In this document: positions 11,646 to 21,712 of the stretch, piece by piece
How positions within the stretch are numbered: the first letter of the stretch is position 1
How the letters are laid out: each line of letters opens with the position of its first letter
Source of the DNA: Oryzias latipes
Lineage: Eukaryota; Chordata; Actinopteri; Beloniformes; Adrianichthyidae
NCBI RefSeq assembly: GCF_002234675.1
Contig: NC_019867.2
Span: 31,376,614-31,440,613, forward strand
Reading direction: 5' to 3'
DNA: 64,000 bases
Program-made: the position numbers and the translations under genes
The notes under the pieces: model-generated
The model's input: only the letters and a program-made list of their open reading frames with translations
What the model was told of the DNA's origin: nothing
Databases searched by the model: none

Positions 11646-12266
11646 TATTTAACGCAAAGTATAAAAACAAACAGACCCATCATGTTTGCTTATCTTTGAC
11701 TCCGCCTCTCCATCAGACCCTTCCTGGTGGCTCCGCCCACCCGTTTCCTCTGAGGTAGTGCTGAAGTGAGTCTGACTGCCGGAGCTTCCTGTTGCTGGAG
11801 CCTAAAGACAGACGTGCATCCTCACAGCGAGAACACGAACAGGCCAGCAGCCTTTCTTAGGAACTTTGTTTCCTACCTGCTGAGTCTGAGGGACGGGGGG
11901 GAAGGGGATCCTGGCTGCGCTGCATCCTGCAGGGACCAGGGAGGACCTGCGGGGGGGGGGGGGGGGGGGGGGGGGCAAAGCAGCTGACAGGTCAGGCAGC
12001 CGCTCACATGATGCCAAAGCCGGACCACATGACCTCTCACCTGTCTGTCCTCAGCGTCCGCTTTACCATGGCAACAGATGATCCAGCCCACTCTGATCTC
12101 CACGGTTATCGTCGAATGTCTGCTGTGACCAAAATCCTCCTTTATTCGTCTGCAGCAGGTTTAGGACACGTTTAACACGACACGTCATCTTTAGAGAGCA
12201 CACACACACAAAACCCGTGGTATTAAAACATTCACTTTAGATTTAGTTGGTTGAATGCTATAAATC
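11646..12266. other. GC-rich stretch with poly-G tract
   Basis: Holds a run of about 34 G at 11951-11984, a likely sequencing or assembly trouble spot. A short proline-rich open frame and a donor-like site (CAGACAG|GTGAGAGG, minus strand, near 12040) suggest possible exons, but none connects in phase to ciz1. Confidence 0.4.
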
Positions 12267-12838
12267 AGGGCGTCAGACTCATTTTCACTGGGGGCCACAT
12301 CAGCATAGTGTCTGTCCTCAAAGGGCCAGATATAACTTATACATGTAACTAAATGTAATGAAAAATAAATGTAACTACTCCTTAATGTTAAACAACTCAT
12401 TATTTATTCATTATAACTTTTTAAAGTGACGATTACAGTTGCATAGAAAACATGCTTGCCTTTTATTCTAGCATAAATTCTTTTACATTTGTCCGCTTAT
12501 TAAAACCCACATAACTCCATTAATGAAGGATCAAACTGTCCAAGTGAAAAAAGACAAATAACATCAAACTGAGCCAGAAAGAACATGTATGACCGTGTTA
12601 CATTTTACATAAAAAGGCTGCACACAGCCGTGAATCCAACGGATGGTATGATGACCACAATTTGTCTGAAAACACACAGAAGAGCTGCAAACACTGAATA
12701 ATTACAGCAGCTACACATAAATAATATGTAATCAACTAAAAAAATGTATTTTAAGAAATTAAAACTTTTATGTCCTTGTGAGCCACATAAAATAATATGG
12801 CGGGCCACATTTGGCCCCTGGGCCTTGAGTTTGAACTG
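12267..12838. mobile_element. degenerate hAT-type element
   Basis: The left end contains GTCAGACTCATTTTC then GGGGGCCACATCAGCATAG. The right end contains GGGCCACATTTGGCCCCTGG and CCTTGAGTTTGAAC. These blocks match the ends of a common fish hAT family whose intact copies start CAGGGGTGTCAAAC, as in the copy at 27190. The ends here are eroded and no target duplication is visible. Confidence 0.65.
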
Positions 12839-12889
12839 ATTGTTTTCCTGTTTCTCTTTCTTTATTATATAATCTTCCACAATTTTTTT

Positions 12890-13215
12890 GCTGCTTAACT
12901 CCTTCTACAATTTTTCATCTATTTCAACCATCCAACTATTCAGCTCTTTCAGCTTTTTTTAGCTGTGACTTTTTGTCCTTCAAATCCTTGAATATTTCAA
13001 GATATTCCAGGATTTCTGCCCCCATTTAAATATATGGGGAATTCTTGGTGCAGAAGGTCGCTGGTTCGAGACCCGGCTCGGCATTTTTCACAAACATATC
13101 TTTTTTGTTATTGTGTTGTTTTCACTTAATTTATGGTCAACTTTGATCATTTCTTTTATTTAATTTTTTTGGGACAATTATGACCCTTAAAGTTTCATTT
13201 TCATTCAGCAGTAAA
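12890..13215 (+). repeat. tRNA-B-box-like interspersed repeat, copy 1
   Basis: Contains GGTTCGAGACC preceded by GGTCGCT, which resembles the B box and T arm of a tRNA, inside about 330 bp shared with a second copy at 17525-17915. Shared blocks include TTCATCTATTTCAAC, ATATTCCAGGATTT, GGCATTTTTCACAAA and TTTGATCATTTCTT. No A box or cloverleaf is present, so this is a SINE-like repeat and not a tRNA gene. Confidence 0.65.
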
Positions 13216-14575
13216 GCATTCAACCCCGCAGTTAGTTAGCAGTAGTTAACAAACAGAGATCCTGTACTAAAAACAATTTAACGCAGCTGTGTCGACTAAT
13301 AAACGCTATATTGAATTAATCAAAACACATGAATGTCTACTTTGTTTAGGTGGAGCTACGTTAAGCCATTAGGCAAAGTAAAATTAAAAATACTACTGTA
13401 TTTGTGTTTTTTTCTTACCGAGCAGTTCAGCGGAAGTGCACTCTGCGTTTGGCCGAGGCAATGGATGGGAGCTGTCGCCCCCTGTCGGTTCGGCGGAAAA
13501 ACTACAGCCAAAAATACAAAAAAAGAAACCGAACTGCGTGTATTTTTTATATCAAGTTATGTCAACGATTAGCTTTGAGTGTTTTCCTAAACTATTATAA
13601 AGTTTTATTAAAAATTGAATAAATAGATAAATAAATAAAAGCATTTTAGTTGATTTACTTCATTCAATCCCTTTTAGAAGCCCAAAGACCCACTCTGATG
13701 AAAACCATGAATATTATACAGTAAGTTGAGTAAATAGAGAGCCCAGGTATGGGTGACGAAAAGAGTGGGTGGGGTTGATCTGTGGCAACAGTCCCGCCCA
13801 CAATTCAGAGGTTAATATCGGATGAACTCCTGCCGCACAGCAGAAACTATGTCCTAGAAAACATCACAGGTTTGATGATTTTGGATAAAAACAGCTTAAT
13901 CATAATTCAAAGACCACTGACAAGGCCATGAAAATGGATCAAAAGAGGATCTGAATGGGACTTGAAAGTGACAGCATTGATGTTAAAGTGGATTAAAATC
14001 TGAAACATCTATCACCAGATGTTTTGTTGTTTATCCTTCTTAGTTTGACTGAAACAGTTCATGGACATATGGCTACTGGTTGGCTTCTCCGTCTGGAAGT
14101 TATTTGCTGGTATTTCCTGCATTCTCTGAGCTCCCAGACGAGCCGCAGTGTGTGTCGAGTTACAGACTGGAAACCTTTCCTGGCATTTGTATAACAGGGA
14201 TTCACAGCGGGAAACATGTCTGAGAAGCTGGAAGGAAGCATCAGGAAGAGCAGAGGGACGGAGATGCAGCCCTGCAGACCTGAGAATCAGGGAAATATGC
14301 TGCGTGTGGAAGACGTGATGAAAAACATGCTGCTGCCGATCCAAACCCGTTTTAGTCAGGATTCATTCTGTTTTCCAGCATCAAAGGATGGATTTGGTTC
14401 AACAATAACTTTTTATTCATTGCTGCCTTTTCACTTAATGGCTTAAAAGACTAAAAGATGCTAATTTAAACCTGCTTCATGCTATATAAGGTCCACTTTT
14501 TATTATTAACGACTGTATATGGATTTAGACTTTAGAGAAAAAAGACTCAATGGATGATAAAAACTTTAAAACGCA
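13216..14575. other. intergenic, no gene seen
   Basis: Mixed sequence with short overlapping open frames (for example 14216-14446) that lack splice sites or recognisable domains. Confidence 0.45.
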
Positions 14576-14778
14576 CCCCTTGTGCTATCCTAGGCACTTA
14601 AACGTTGGGAGTTGGGTCATCTAGACCCACTAGACAGAGCTCTGAACATTTTTTCTTCAATGATTTGTGATCTTCACTGGTGTCCATGGATTACATGAAA
14701 TCAATCCACCTTTATCCACCTTTGTCATGGTAGGGAGAACACGTCAATGGAAGGGGGGGTCATCTGGACCCCATAAAG
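14576..14778. mobile_element. piggyBac-like MITE, copy B (right end lost)
   Basis: Starts CCCCTTGTGCTATCCTAGG, carries the shared interior (CATCTAGACCCACTAGACAG), and stops at GACCCCATAAAG. The final AGGATAGCACAAGGG and TTAA are missing. Confidence 0.8.
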
Positions 14779-16143
14779 TGATGCAGAAATATTTCTCTTT
14801 ACCATCAGATAATATTTGATGGTACATCGATAACAGTACGACGGAGTATTAGGGCCACCAAAAAAGAAAATAAATATATATTACGAGGTTTAAAGTTGTG
14901 AATTTATGACTTTTTTGCTGGTAAATGAAAGTGGACGTGAGCATTCAGTGCAGCGAGTGAACGGCGTGCAGCAGCAGAGCAGACCGACTAAACTTTATTC
15001 ATGTTTTATTCATTGATGGGGGGCTTGCAGGATCTCTGCAGCCCGTTGATGAAGACATCGGTGTCCCTGCAGATGTCCATTTCCATACTTTCTTCCTCCA
15101 TTAAACCAAGATTTCTACGTCTGTGACGCTTCCGTCTGAGGAGGAGCACTTTTTGGCATTTTAAACGTTCTAATGCTAATAGAACAGACGATTTTCCTCT
15201 TTGTTGTTTTATGTTGAAACGGGACGTTTCATCTGGAGGAGGGGGGGGTATGGAACACTGTTTACCTTCAGCTTTGGGGTTCTTCTGTGCATGACAGGCT
15301 CATGATGTCATGGGACAAATGGACGTCTGGGTTTGTGAAGGAAAAGGAGAATAAAGGATCGGTCCTCTACACCCAAACGTGTCTCTGAGCTGCTTCTTTT
15401 ACAGATGAAACTCCGCTTTACCGACACCGAACCCCGGAAAGACGGCTCCACTGACAAGAATTTGGTTTTGAGTCGCCAAAAGGTTCAGAATTTCTTTCTG
15501 TTTGAGACCTATTCAGAAATAAAGCTTCACAAAACGCTCCAGATCTTTCATCTTCAAGCTAGGCTCAGATAAACAGAAAACTCTGTTGTTTTTTTCTGGT
15601 AAATTTGTCTTTTTTCATATGAAAATGTAATGAAAAGTCATAAATATGTAACTTTCTTCTCATAGTTTAACAGTTAGGACTTTTTTCTCGTAAGTTTAAA
15701 GTCGTGAGTAAAAAAAGTTTGTTTGTTTTTTGTAAACTGGTCCTAAAACTCCGTCGTAAAAACTGTGTTAGTCTTTTAAATGAAAAAATGCTACAAGAAG
15801 TTGTTTTTTGATGAGTCGTTTTGAGAAATAATATATTTTTTTAAATCCGGTACAGGATAACAAACCCTCTGGCTTTACGGTGGTAACTTCACGGATGACC
15901 TCAACTTTAGAGGAAACCGCCGCTGTGATGCGGTCGACCAGAGGAACCCGCCATGTTCATCATGTCACAGAAAAGAGGCGCCTAAAGGAACCGGCCCACT
16001 TCCAGAACAACCCAAGCTCTGTCAGTCAGCACAGCAGAACTCCTGCCAGGTTCTTTCGATCCAGAAAGCCGATGTCGGCTCTCTGTTTTTCAAAATAAAA
16101 GTCTTTGTGAGACCGCCACAGGGACACAGGAAGTGAGATGGTG
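14779..16143. other. intergenic, downstream of kazald gene
   Basis: Presumed 3' flank of the minus-strand kazald gene. No further gene or repeat recognised. A (G)8 run at about 15241 lies in GC-poor DNA. Confidence 0.45.
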
Positions 16144-18599
16144 TCAGTAGGAGTCCTGATCGTAGTCTGTGTGGCCCATGAGCTGCATCATCTCAGCGAC
16201 GCTGCTGGCCAGGTGGGAGGAGAGCTCCTCTGAAGGACAGACAGACAGAGGGAGGGAGGGACAGGTGAAACCCACCGGGAACTCCGCCCACTGACAGGTG
16301 CACAGGTGTGAGGTCTCACCTGCTTCCAGAACCCTGAGTACGGCCGACGCAGACACAGATCCAAGGTCATTGCGAGCTATGCAGTGATAGGTTCCTGAGT
16401 CACTTTGCTCCGCCCTCTCAATCTGCAGCCAACTGGAAAGCTCGAATTTCAGAGGACCGCCCCTCGACTGGGAAAGGAGGAAATGAGAGCAGGATTGTTG
16501 TCATGGTGGGTGGGTTGGGTCAAAAGGCAGAGCTGCAGGTGTGACCGTACCTGGACAGAGATGTGAGGGTCATCTCCAGGCAGAACGACGTCCCGCCCGT
16601 CCTTCCTCCACTCAACCAGGGCCATCGGAAACGCAAAGACCTCACAGAAGAACAGCAGGCTGCCGCCCGACCCGTTCAGCTGGCTCTGAGGCGGGACCTT
16701 GATGACGGGGACTGACACGGACAGGTGAGGGGTGGACAGGTGAGGCCGGCGAAGCATTACCAACGTAAACCAGAGTAAAGGTAAAGCCCTACCAGCAGAT
16801 ATTATCTGACAGTTCACATGAATAACCGCTACTGAAGCATGTCTGTAGCATAATTACAAATAAAAGTCAATACCAGAGATGCTTTTTCATTTTCATAATT
16901 CAAAGCTGCTGCTTCCATAGACCAGAAGGATCAGTGTTTCCTTCTTTAGAGCTCCAAACTCTCCAAAGAGGTCCTTTATGTCTGAATCAGAAAGGTCAGA
17001 GGTGAGCGGGAACGAGAGGAGGACCAAAGAGGATGTTCATGGGTGGAGAGAAGGAGGACATGAGGGTGGATGGTGTGAGTGAGGAGGAGGAGGAAGGAGG
17101 AAGATGATTGGCTGGTTGGAAGACAAAGAAGATTTAGTCAAACCATTTTCCAACTCAGCATTCAATAAGATTTATATTCTTTTGAGTCGTATAATGAAAC
17201 ATTTCATTCATCACAGGCAGCGCCTTATTTTGATTTGATTTCCTTTAAGGACTTCTTCACTTCACTTGACTTTTATTCCCTCGTTTTAGACATGAACTGA
17301 TGGAATATCTGTTGGGTCCAGCTTCCCGGGTTGGACCCTCGTTGCTTTTAAAGACAGCTTCAGCTGCTAACTTGTCTTTTTTTTCATATTGATTGGTGCT
17401 CTTTGATCTTTAGGACCCTCCACAATAAAAACTAATCTAGTATTTCTGGTTGAAACATTTCCCAGAATTCTGAGGACAGCATTTTCAAAGTTTAAGGGTT
17501 GAAGCTATAAAGTTTTCAACCAATCGTTGTTTTCCGCTTAACTCCTCCTACACTTTTTCATCTATTTCAACTATTCAAATGTTCAGCTATGACTTTTAAT
17601 AATGATGATAATGATAATAACAATAAATCTTATTTAAAATATGCTTTACATTTTGGGTAAAATCTCAAATCGATTCAAATCCATGAACTTTTCAGAATAT
17701 TCCAGGATTTTTGCCTCCTTTGAAATGAATGGGGAATCCTGGTGCAAAAGGTCGCCGGTTCGATACCCGTCTCTGGCATTTTTCACAAAGTCTTTTTTGT
17801 TATTGTGCCATTTTCCCTTTATTTATGGTCATCTTTGATCATTTCTTTGTTTAATTTTTCTTTATTTTTTTGCCAATTCTTCCCCTTTAAGTTTCATTTT
17901 CATTCATCAGGCCTGCAGTTTCTTCTGGAATGCAGATCCTTCTATCGTTTATGTTTATAAAAATGTTCTTTGTCGAAATGATTCTATTGAATAAGAAATA
18001 AACCTGGAGCTCCTCTGCAGCTCAGCTACGGCGCGCGCGCGCGCCAATTTAATCCAGGTGTGCTCACCGGTCCTGCAAGGTCCGCGCGCGCTCAGCTGCA
18101 GGTTCGGTCCGGAGAAGTTGGCCTGCCTGAACTGACACATGTTCGTGTAGGTGGTTCCGTCGGAGCCGCAAACGGGCTCCTGCTCCTCACACACGCACAC
18201 CTCCTCCTCTTCTCCCGATGCGGGGTTCGGGTCCCCCTGACACCGCAGTCCAGACCCGCACAGACCGTAGAAGAGGTTCCGATCTCCCGGATCGCAGGCC
18301 TGACCCTCGAGGTTCGCGCACTCCTGACAGCACCCGCAGCGGTCCGGTACCAGTCCAGCTCGGCAGCCGCGGGTCTCCGGGCACAGCTCCGGGTCACAGG
18401 GTCCACAACCCCCCGCCCCGCCGGTTCCGTTCCCGCCGCCCTCCAGGTCCTCATGAAACAGGTCATAGTCCAGGACCGGGTCTTCCAGGATGAATTGTTC
18501 GGGAGCATCTGTGAGGTTCTGGAAGCTCTGCACTGGGTTCGGGCGGGTAAAGACACAGTCCAGATTCAGACAGAGACAGAACAGAACCAGAACCTGCAT
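16144..18599 (-). CDS. kazald1-like: kazald family protein: IGFBP + Kazal + Ig domains, secreted
   Basis: Four exons: 18599-18068, 16711-16551, 16467-16320, 16229-16144. Phases 1, 0 and 1 join cleanly and give 308 residues, close to the roughly 304 of human KAZALD1. The start has a hydrophobic signal peptide (MQVLVLFCLCLNLDC). Residues about 55-125 form a Cys-rich IGFBP N-terminal module (GCGCCQECANLEGQAC), about 130-177 a Kazal-type module (CGSDGTTYTNMCQFRQA), and about 185-275 an I-set Ig domain (FFCEVF, VEWRKDGRDV, DSGTYHCIARND). The tail ends acidic and Tyr-rich (TDYDQDSY), also a KAZALD feature. Such proteins are extracellular and linked to bone and matrix growth in mammals. IGFBPL1 shares the architecture but is shorter. 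Which fish paralogue (kazald1, 2 or 3) is not resolved. Intron 1 carries a SINE-like repeat. Confidence 0.92.
17525..17915 (+). repeat. tRNA-B-box-like interspersed repeat, copy 2
   Basis: Second copy of the repeat at 12890-13215, lying in kazald intron 1. It contains GGTCGCCGGTTCGATACCC in the place of GGTCGCTGGTTCGAGACCC, so the B-box-like core is conserved between copies while flanks vary. Confidence 0.65.
18030..18044. repeat. (GC)n run beside kazald exon 1 donor
   Basis: GGCGCGCGCGCGCGC lies about 25 bp inside intron 1 of the kazald gene. It is a potential Z-DNA-forming run and a CpG cluster. Exon 1 itself is also CpG-rich. Confidence 0.85.
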
Positions 18600-20262
18600 T
18601 TTAACCCTGGATGGTGAACCGGAGCGACGATACTGGGTCGGATCGGGTCTCTGTCAAAGCGGGACAGAAACCATTCCGGTCCGTCCAGAACTTCTGGAAG
18701 AAGATGCAAAGTTCTGCGCGTGCACGCCAAGCAGTGCCCAGCTGAAACGCACGCGCTGGCCCGCGAGATCAAGTTAGCGTGAGTACAACTGAGCTTCCGC
18801 TACGCCCTTTCAAAATAAAAGTCACGGGCAGAAATTAATCAGCAGATGAAGAACACGAAAGGAAATAAATGCACATAGACTTTAAATGACAGACTTGTTT
18901 TGAATTTTTACGACTAGACCTCGAAACCATCAGTTCTAAGCTTAAAGCATGTTTGGGAAGCAATGCCCCCTGATCAATCATCAATATTTAGAGATCAATT
19001 TTACACACATGCAACATATTTTTGTGCCTTTTCTCATTTCACACATTAACATGCAAGAGCTTTAGAGCAAATAAATTTCTTCACATCCCATAATCTTTCT
19101 TTAAATGCATATATCACATGCATTTCAGACTTTTTAAGGGCAATATTCAAGATCAATTACTGTACATTTCATATATTTAGCAGATCTGTGCATACACTGA
19201 CATCATGTTTAAAGTATGTCTTTGCTTCAGACATTCACAGCTGAATTCACTGGTCTACTATTCTAGTGTTTCAGCCCCACATCCCAGCCATGACATGGTG
19301 TTTGGATGAAATATGCATAAAGGTATTATCTGTTTTCAGTTCAAAGTCATGGTTACTAAAGTTACGATTTTGTCTTGAATGTTGTTTTAAGATCCACTGT
19401 GATGTGGGTTCATGAGCTCGACCAACCAGAACCCAGACACAGGTTTGCTGCTGAGATTCTGCGGGTGGCCGTATATTAATGAGATTACACACACAGGTTG
19501 TTTTTGTTTCTCTTTTCAGTGTTTTCTCTAAAGCAAACCGAGTAACCAATTTGCTCAGATATCTTCAGATACAAAATTTTGATTATTTTCTTCACAAAAT
19601 CCGTTTGTGTAATAGTAAAATGAACTAAATTCAAAGTAATTGATTGGGTTGTCAGTGGAACAGCCATCCTCCTGCTTTTATTTTGAATGTACAGATTTCC
19701 TGTGTGGTAGTTTTTCTTAACTGACAGGAGTTCTGACTCCAGCTCCTCTTCCTCTTCCCTCCCACTGCAGACCTGTCAGCTGTTAAAGCCATCATGAGCA
19801 GGAAGTTGATTTTTAAAGAGGCTCCCAGGGCCCTCCGGGGGGGTTTTCGGGTCTTACATTTAGCTTTAAAGAGGGCTCCCGAATTGTGAAGCAATCTTTT
19901 TTGTCTTCACTTGGTTTCATGCTTGCATGAAGAAACACTTCTGCCAAAGAAACCTCCTCTGATGCCTGATATGACGTCCCTTCCAGCAGTGGGTGGGTTA
20001 AACCAAAACTTCTGTTTATGGTGAAAGAGTTTGACACAAACAACACTGAAGTCCCTGACTTACTCTGGATATATTTTGTTTAGCAGGTTATAATCCTTTT
20101 ACTTACAAAGTAATAAAAGCGTAAACTTTTGGCTTGGAAATACATCCGTTTCATGATGTCCTTTTGAGCGATTTCTGCTGTTTTTCTGGCTGCTATCTGC
20201 GTCCCAGAAACCCTAAAACATGAATCTTTGGAAAGCTCATTCCTCATTTTACTATTGGATAC
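18600..20262. other. kazald upstream region, no gene seen
   Basis: The first 200 bp are GC-rich and would hold the kazald promoter; no TATA box is obvious. Beyond about 18.8 kb the DNA is AT-rich with no recognised coding or repeat structure. Confidence 0.45.
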
Positions 20263-20900
20263 CATTGACTGTACAAGAGAACTGGACTGAGTTAGTATCT
20301 GCTGTAAATCAAAGTGTTATTCACATCCGGCACCGCGTTTTTGAATGACTTATCGCGTGAGTTGGTTTGTGTTCGCATTCGCATACTTACGATCTAATGG
20401 AAACAGTGTAATTGCGAAATTGTTTTTTTTTTTGTCAGCTATTTCTAGAATTTCAAAAACGTTTTGAAGATTTTGATGTGAGGATGAACCTCTGCCTGTA
20501 TAAGAGAACTGGACTGAGTGACCCCACCCCCCTGGCATTCCAAACAGGAAGTATCCGCTGGCTCCAAGAAGCCCAAAACCCACAGACTTCTACAGAGAAA
20601 TAAACAGCTGTTACTCCGTCTTTATATTGGTCAGAATAAACAGTCTGGATCTGATACCTTTTTTTTTAAACATCTTCTTGATAATCCTATTTTTTTCACG
20701 ATATTTCTTCTGTCATAAACTGACCAACCAGACGCCTCAGTAAAAGTATGTTGTCTCATGCCCAACATTCAAAACGTTTGATTGACAGCTTCTCTGTAGC
20801 CTACTTGAAGCTCACTGCTGATTGGAGAGAGTGGTTGCCGTAGTAATGGTGACTCGGACCAATCCCTGGTTACTGACGTCATTTGGCTCCAACATGGCTG
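20263..20900. repeat. composite GAACTGGACTGAG repeat, copy 1
   Basis: Contains GAGAACTGGACTGAGT twice, a block on AACAGGAAGTATCCGCTGG, a block on AATAAACAGCTGTTACTC and AACATCTTCTTGATAATCCT, and ends with CTCGGACCAATCCCTGGTTA near TGACGTCA. The same blocks occur in the same order at 46240-46980, and parts recur at 36915, 42225 and 48066. Class unknown. Confidence 0.65.
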
Positions 20901-21360
20901 TAATGTCTGCTCTTGTCTTACAGACATAAAATAGAATGCGCGACACTCTGTAGGTTCAAACTGTTAGACTTTTGTTTCTCCGTTGCTCTTTCTAACATAC
21001 ATTCCAGTTCCAGTCCTTCATCAACTCTTCCTCGTGCCCTTTCCTCATCAATACCTTCATGCTCAACTAACCAGTGCCCTCTACTGGTCATTTCTAACAT
21101 TACACTGGTGACATCCGTATCACGATTAAATGACTACTGAAATAACTTCACGCATGAGCGAGGTGCTGAACCCAGGAGAACCGTGTCTCCTGGGAGATTT
21201 GTATCTTCTGCAAAGCAGCCGCTTAGCTATCCGTACGAACGGTTTAGCAATCCGTGTGCTCGGTTTATCAGAGTTTAATTTTTTCATCACTGTCACCTGG
21301 GGGGCTCTGCATGAAACACATGTAATTGGGTGATTTTTTTTTCTTTGTTATTTTTTTAGG

Positions 21361-21712
21361 AGATGCATACGCAAATGTGTCTTTCCACGACCGTTCCACG
21401 TTTGTCTAACAGACTTTTCCCGCGTGAACCACCGATGTAGAGTTTTTAGATCACGTATACGGCGCACACATCACACATTCAAATTATGTAATTGACACAC
21501 GAATCACTGATGACCTACATATAAACAGCAAAATAATCACGTACGGTTCACGTTCTATGTTGGTTTACGTGTTCTTTGCGTGGTTTATTCCTACTTCTTC
21601 TGTGGTTTTAGATTAGATTTGCTTTTTTGGTTCATTCCTGATACATCTGTGGAAATTTGACGTAAAGACCACAACTTTTCTCCCTTTTTCCACGTAGATT
21701 GGCGTATGACTG
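21361..21712. mobile_element. GGCCGTGT-family MITE, internal fragment
   Basis: Shares ATCACGTATACGGCGCACA, TTGGTTTACGTGTTCTTTGC and GACCACAACTTTTCTCCC with the full copies at 40791 and 55235, but both terminal inverted repeats are absent. Confidence 0.7.

Noticed and set aside
11877-12103. Proline-rich pieces near the poly-G tract as ciz1 5' exons
   Set aside because: Best splice pair gives phase 2 and not the phase 1 required; composition is driven by poly-G and repeats.
13060-13085. tRNA gene suggested by GGTTCGAGACC
   Set aside because: No A box, no acceptor stem pairing and a related non-tRNA copy at 17755; it is a repeat.
14216-14446. Plus-strand frame starting MSEKLEGSIRKSRG
   Set aside because: No domain, no splice partners, an equally long antisense frame covers it.
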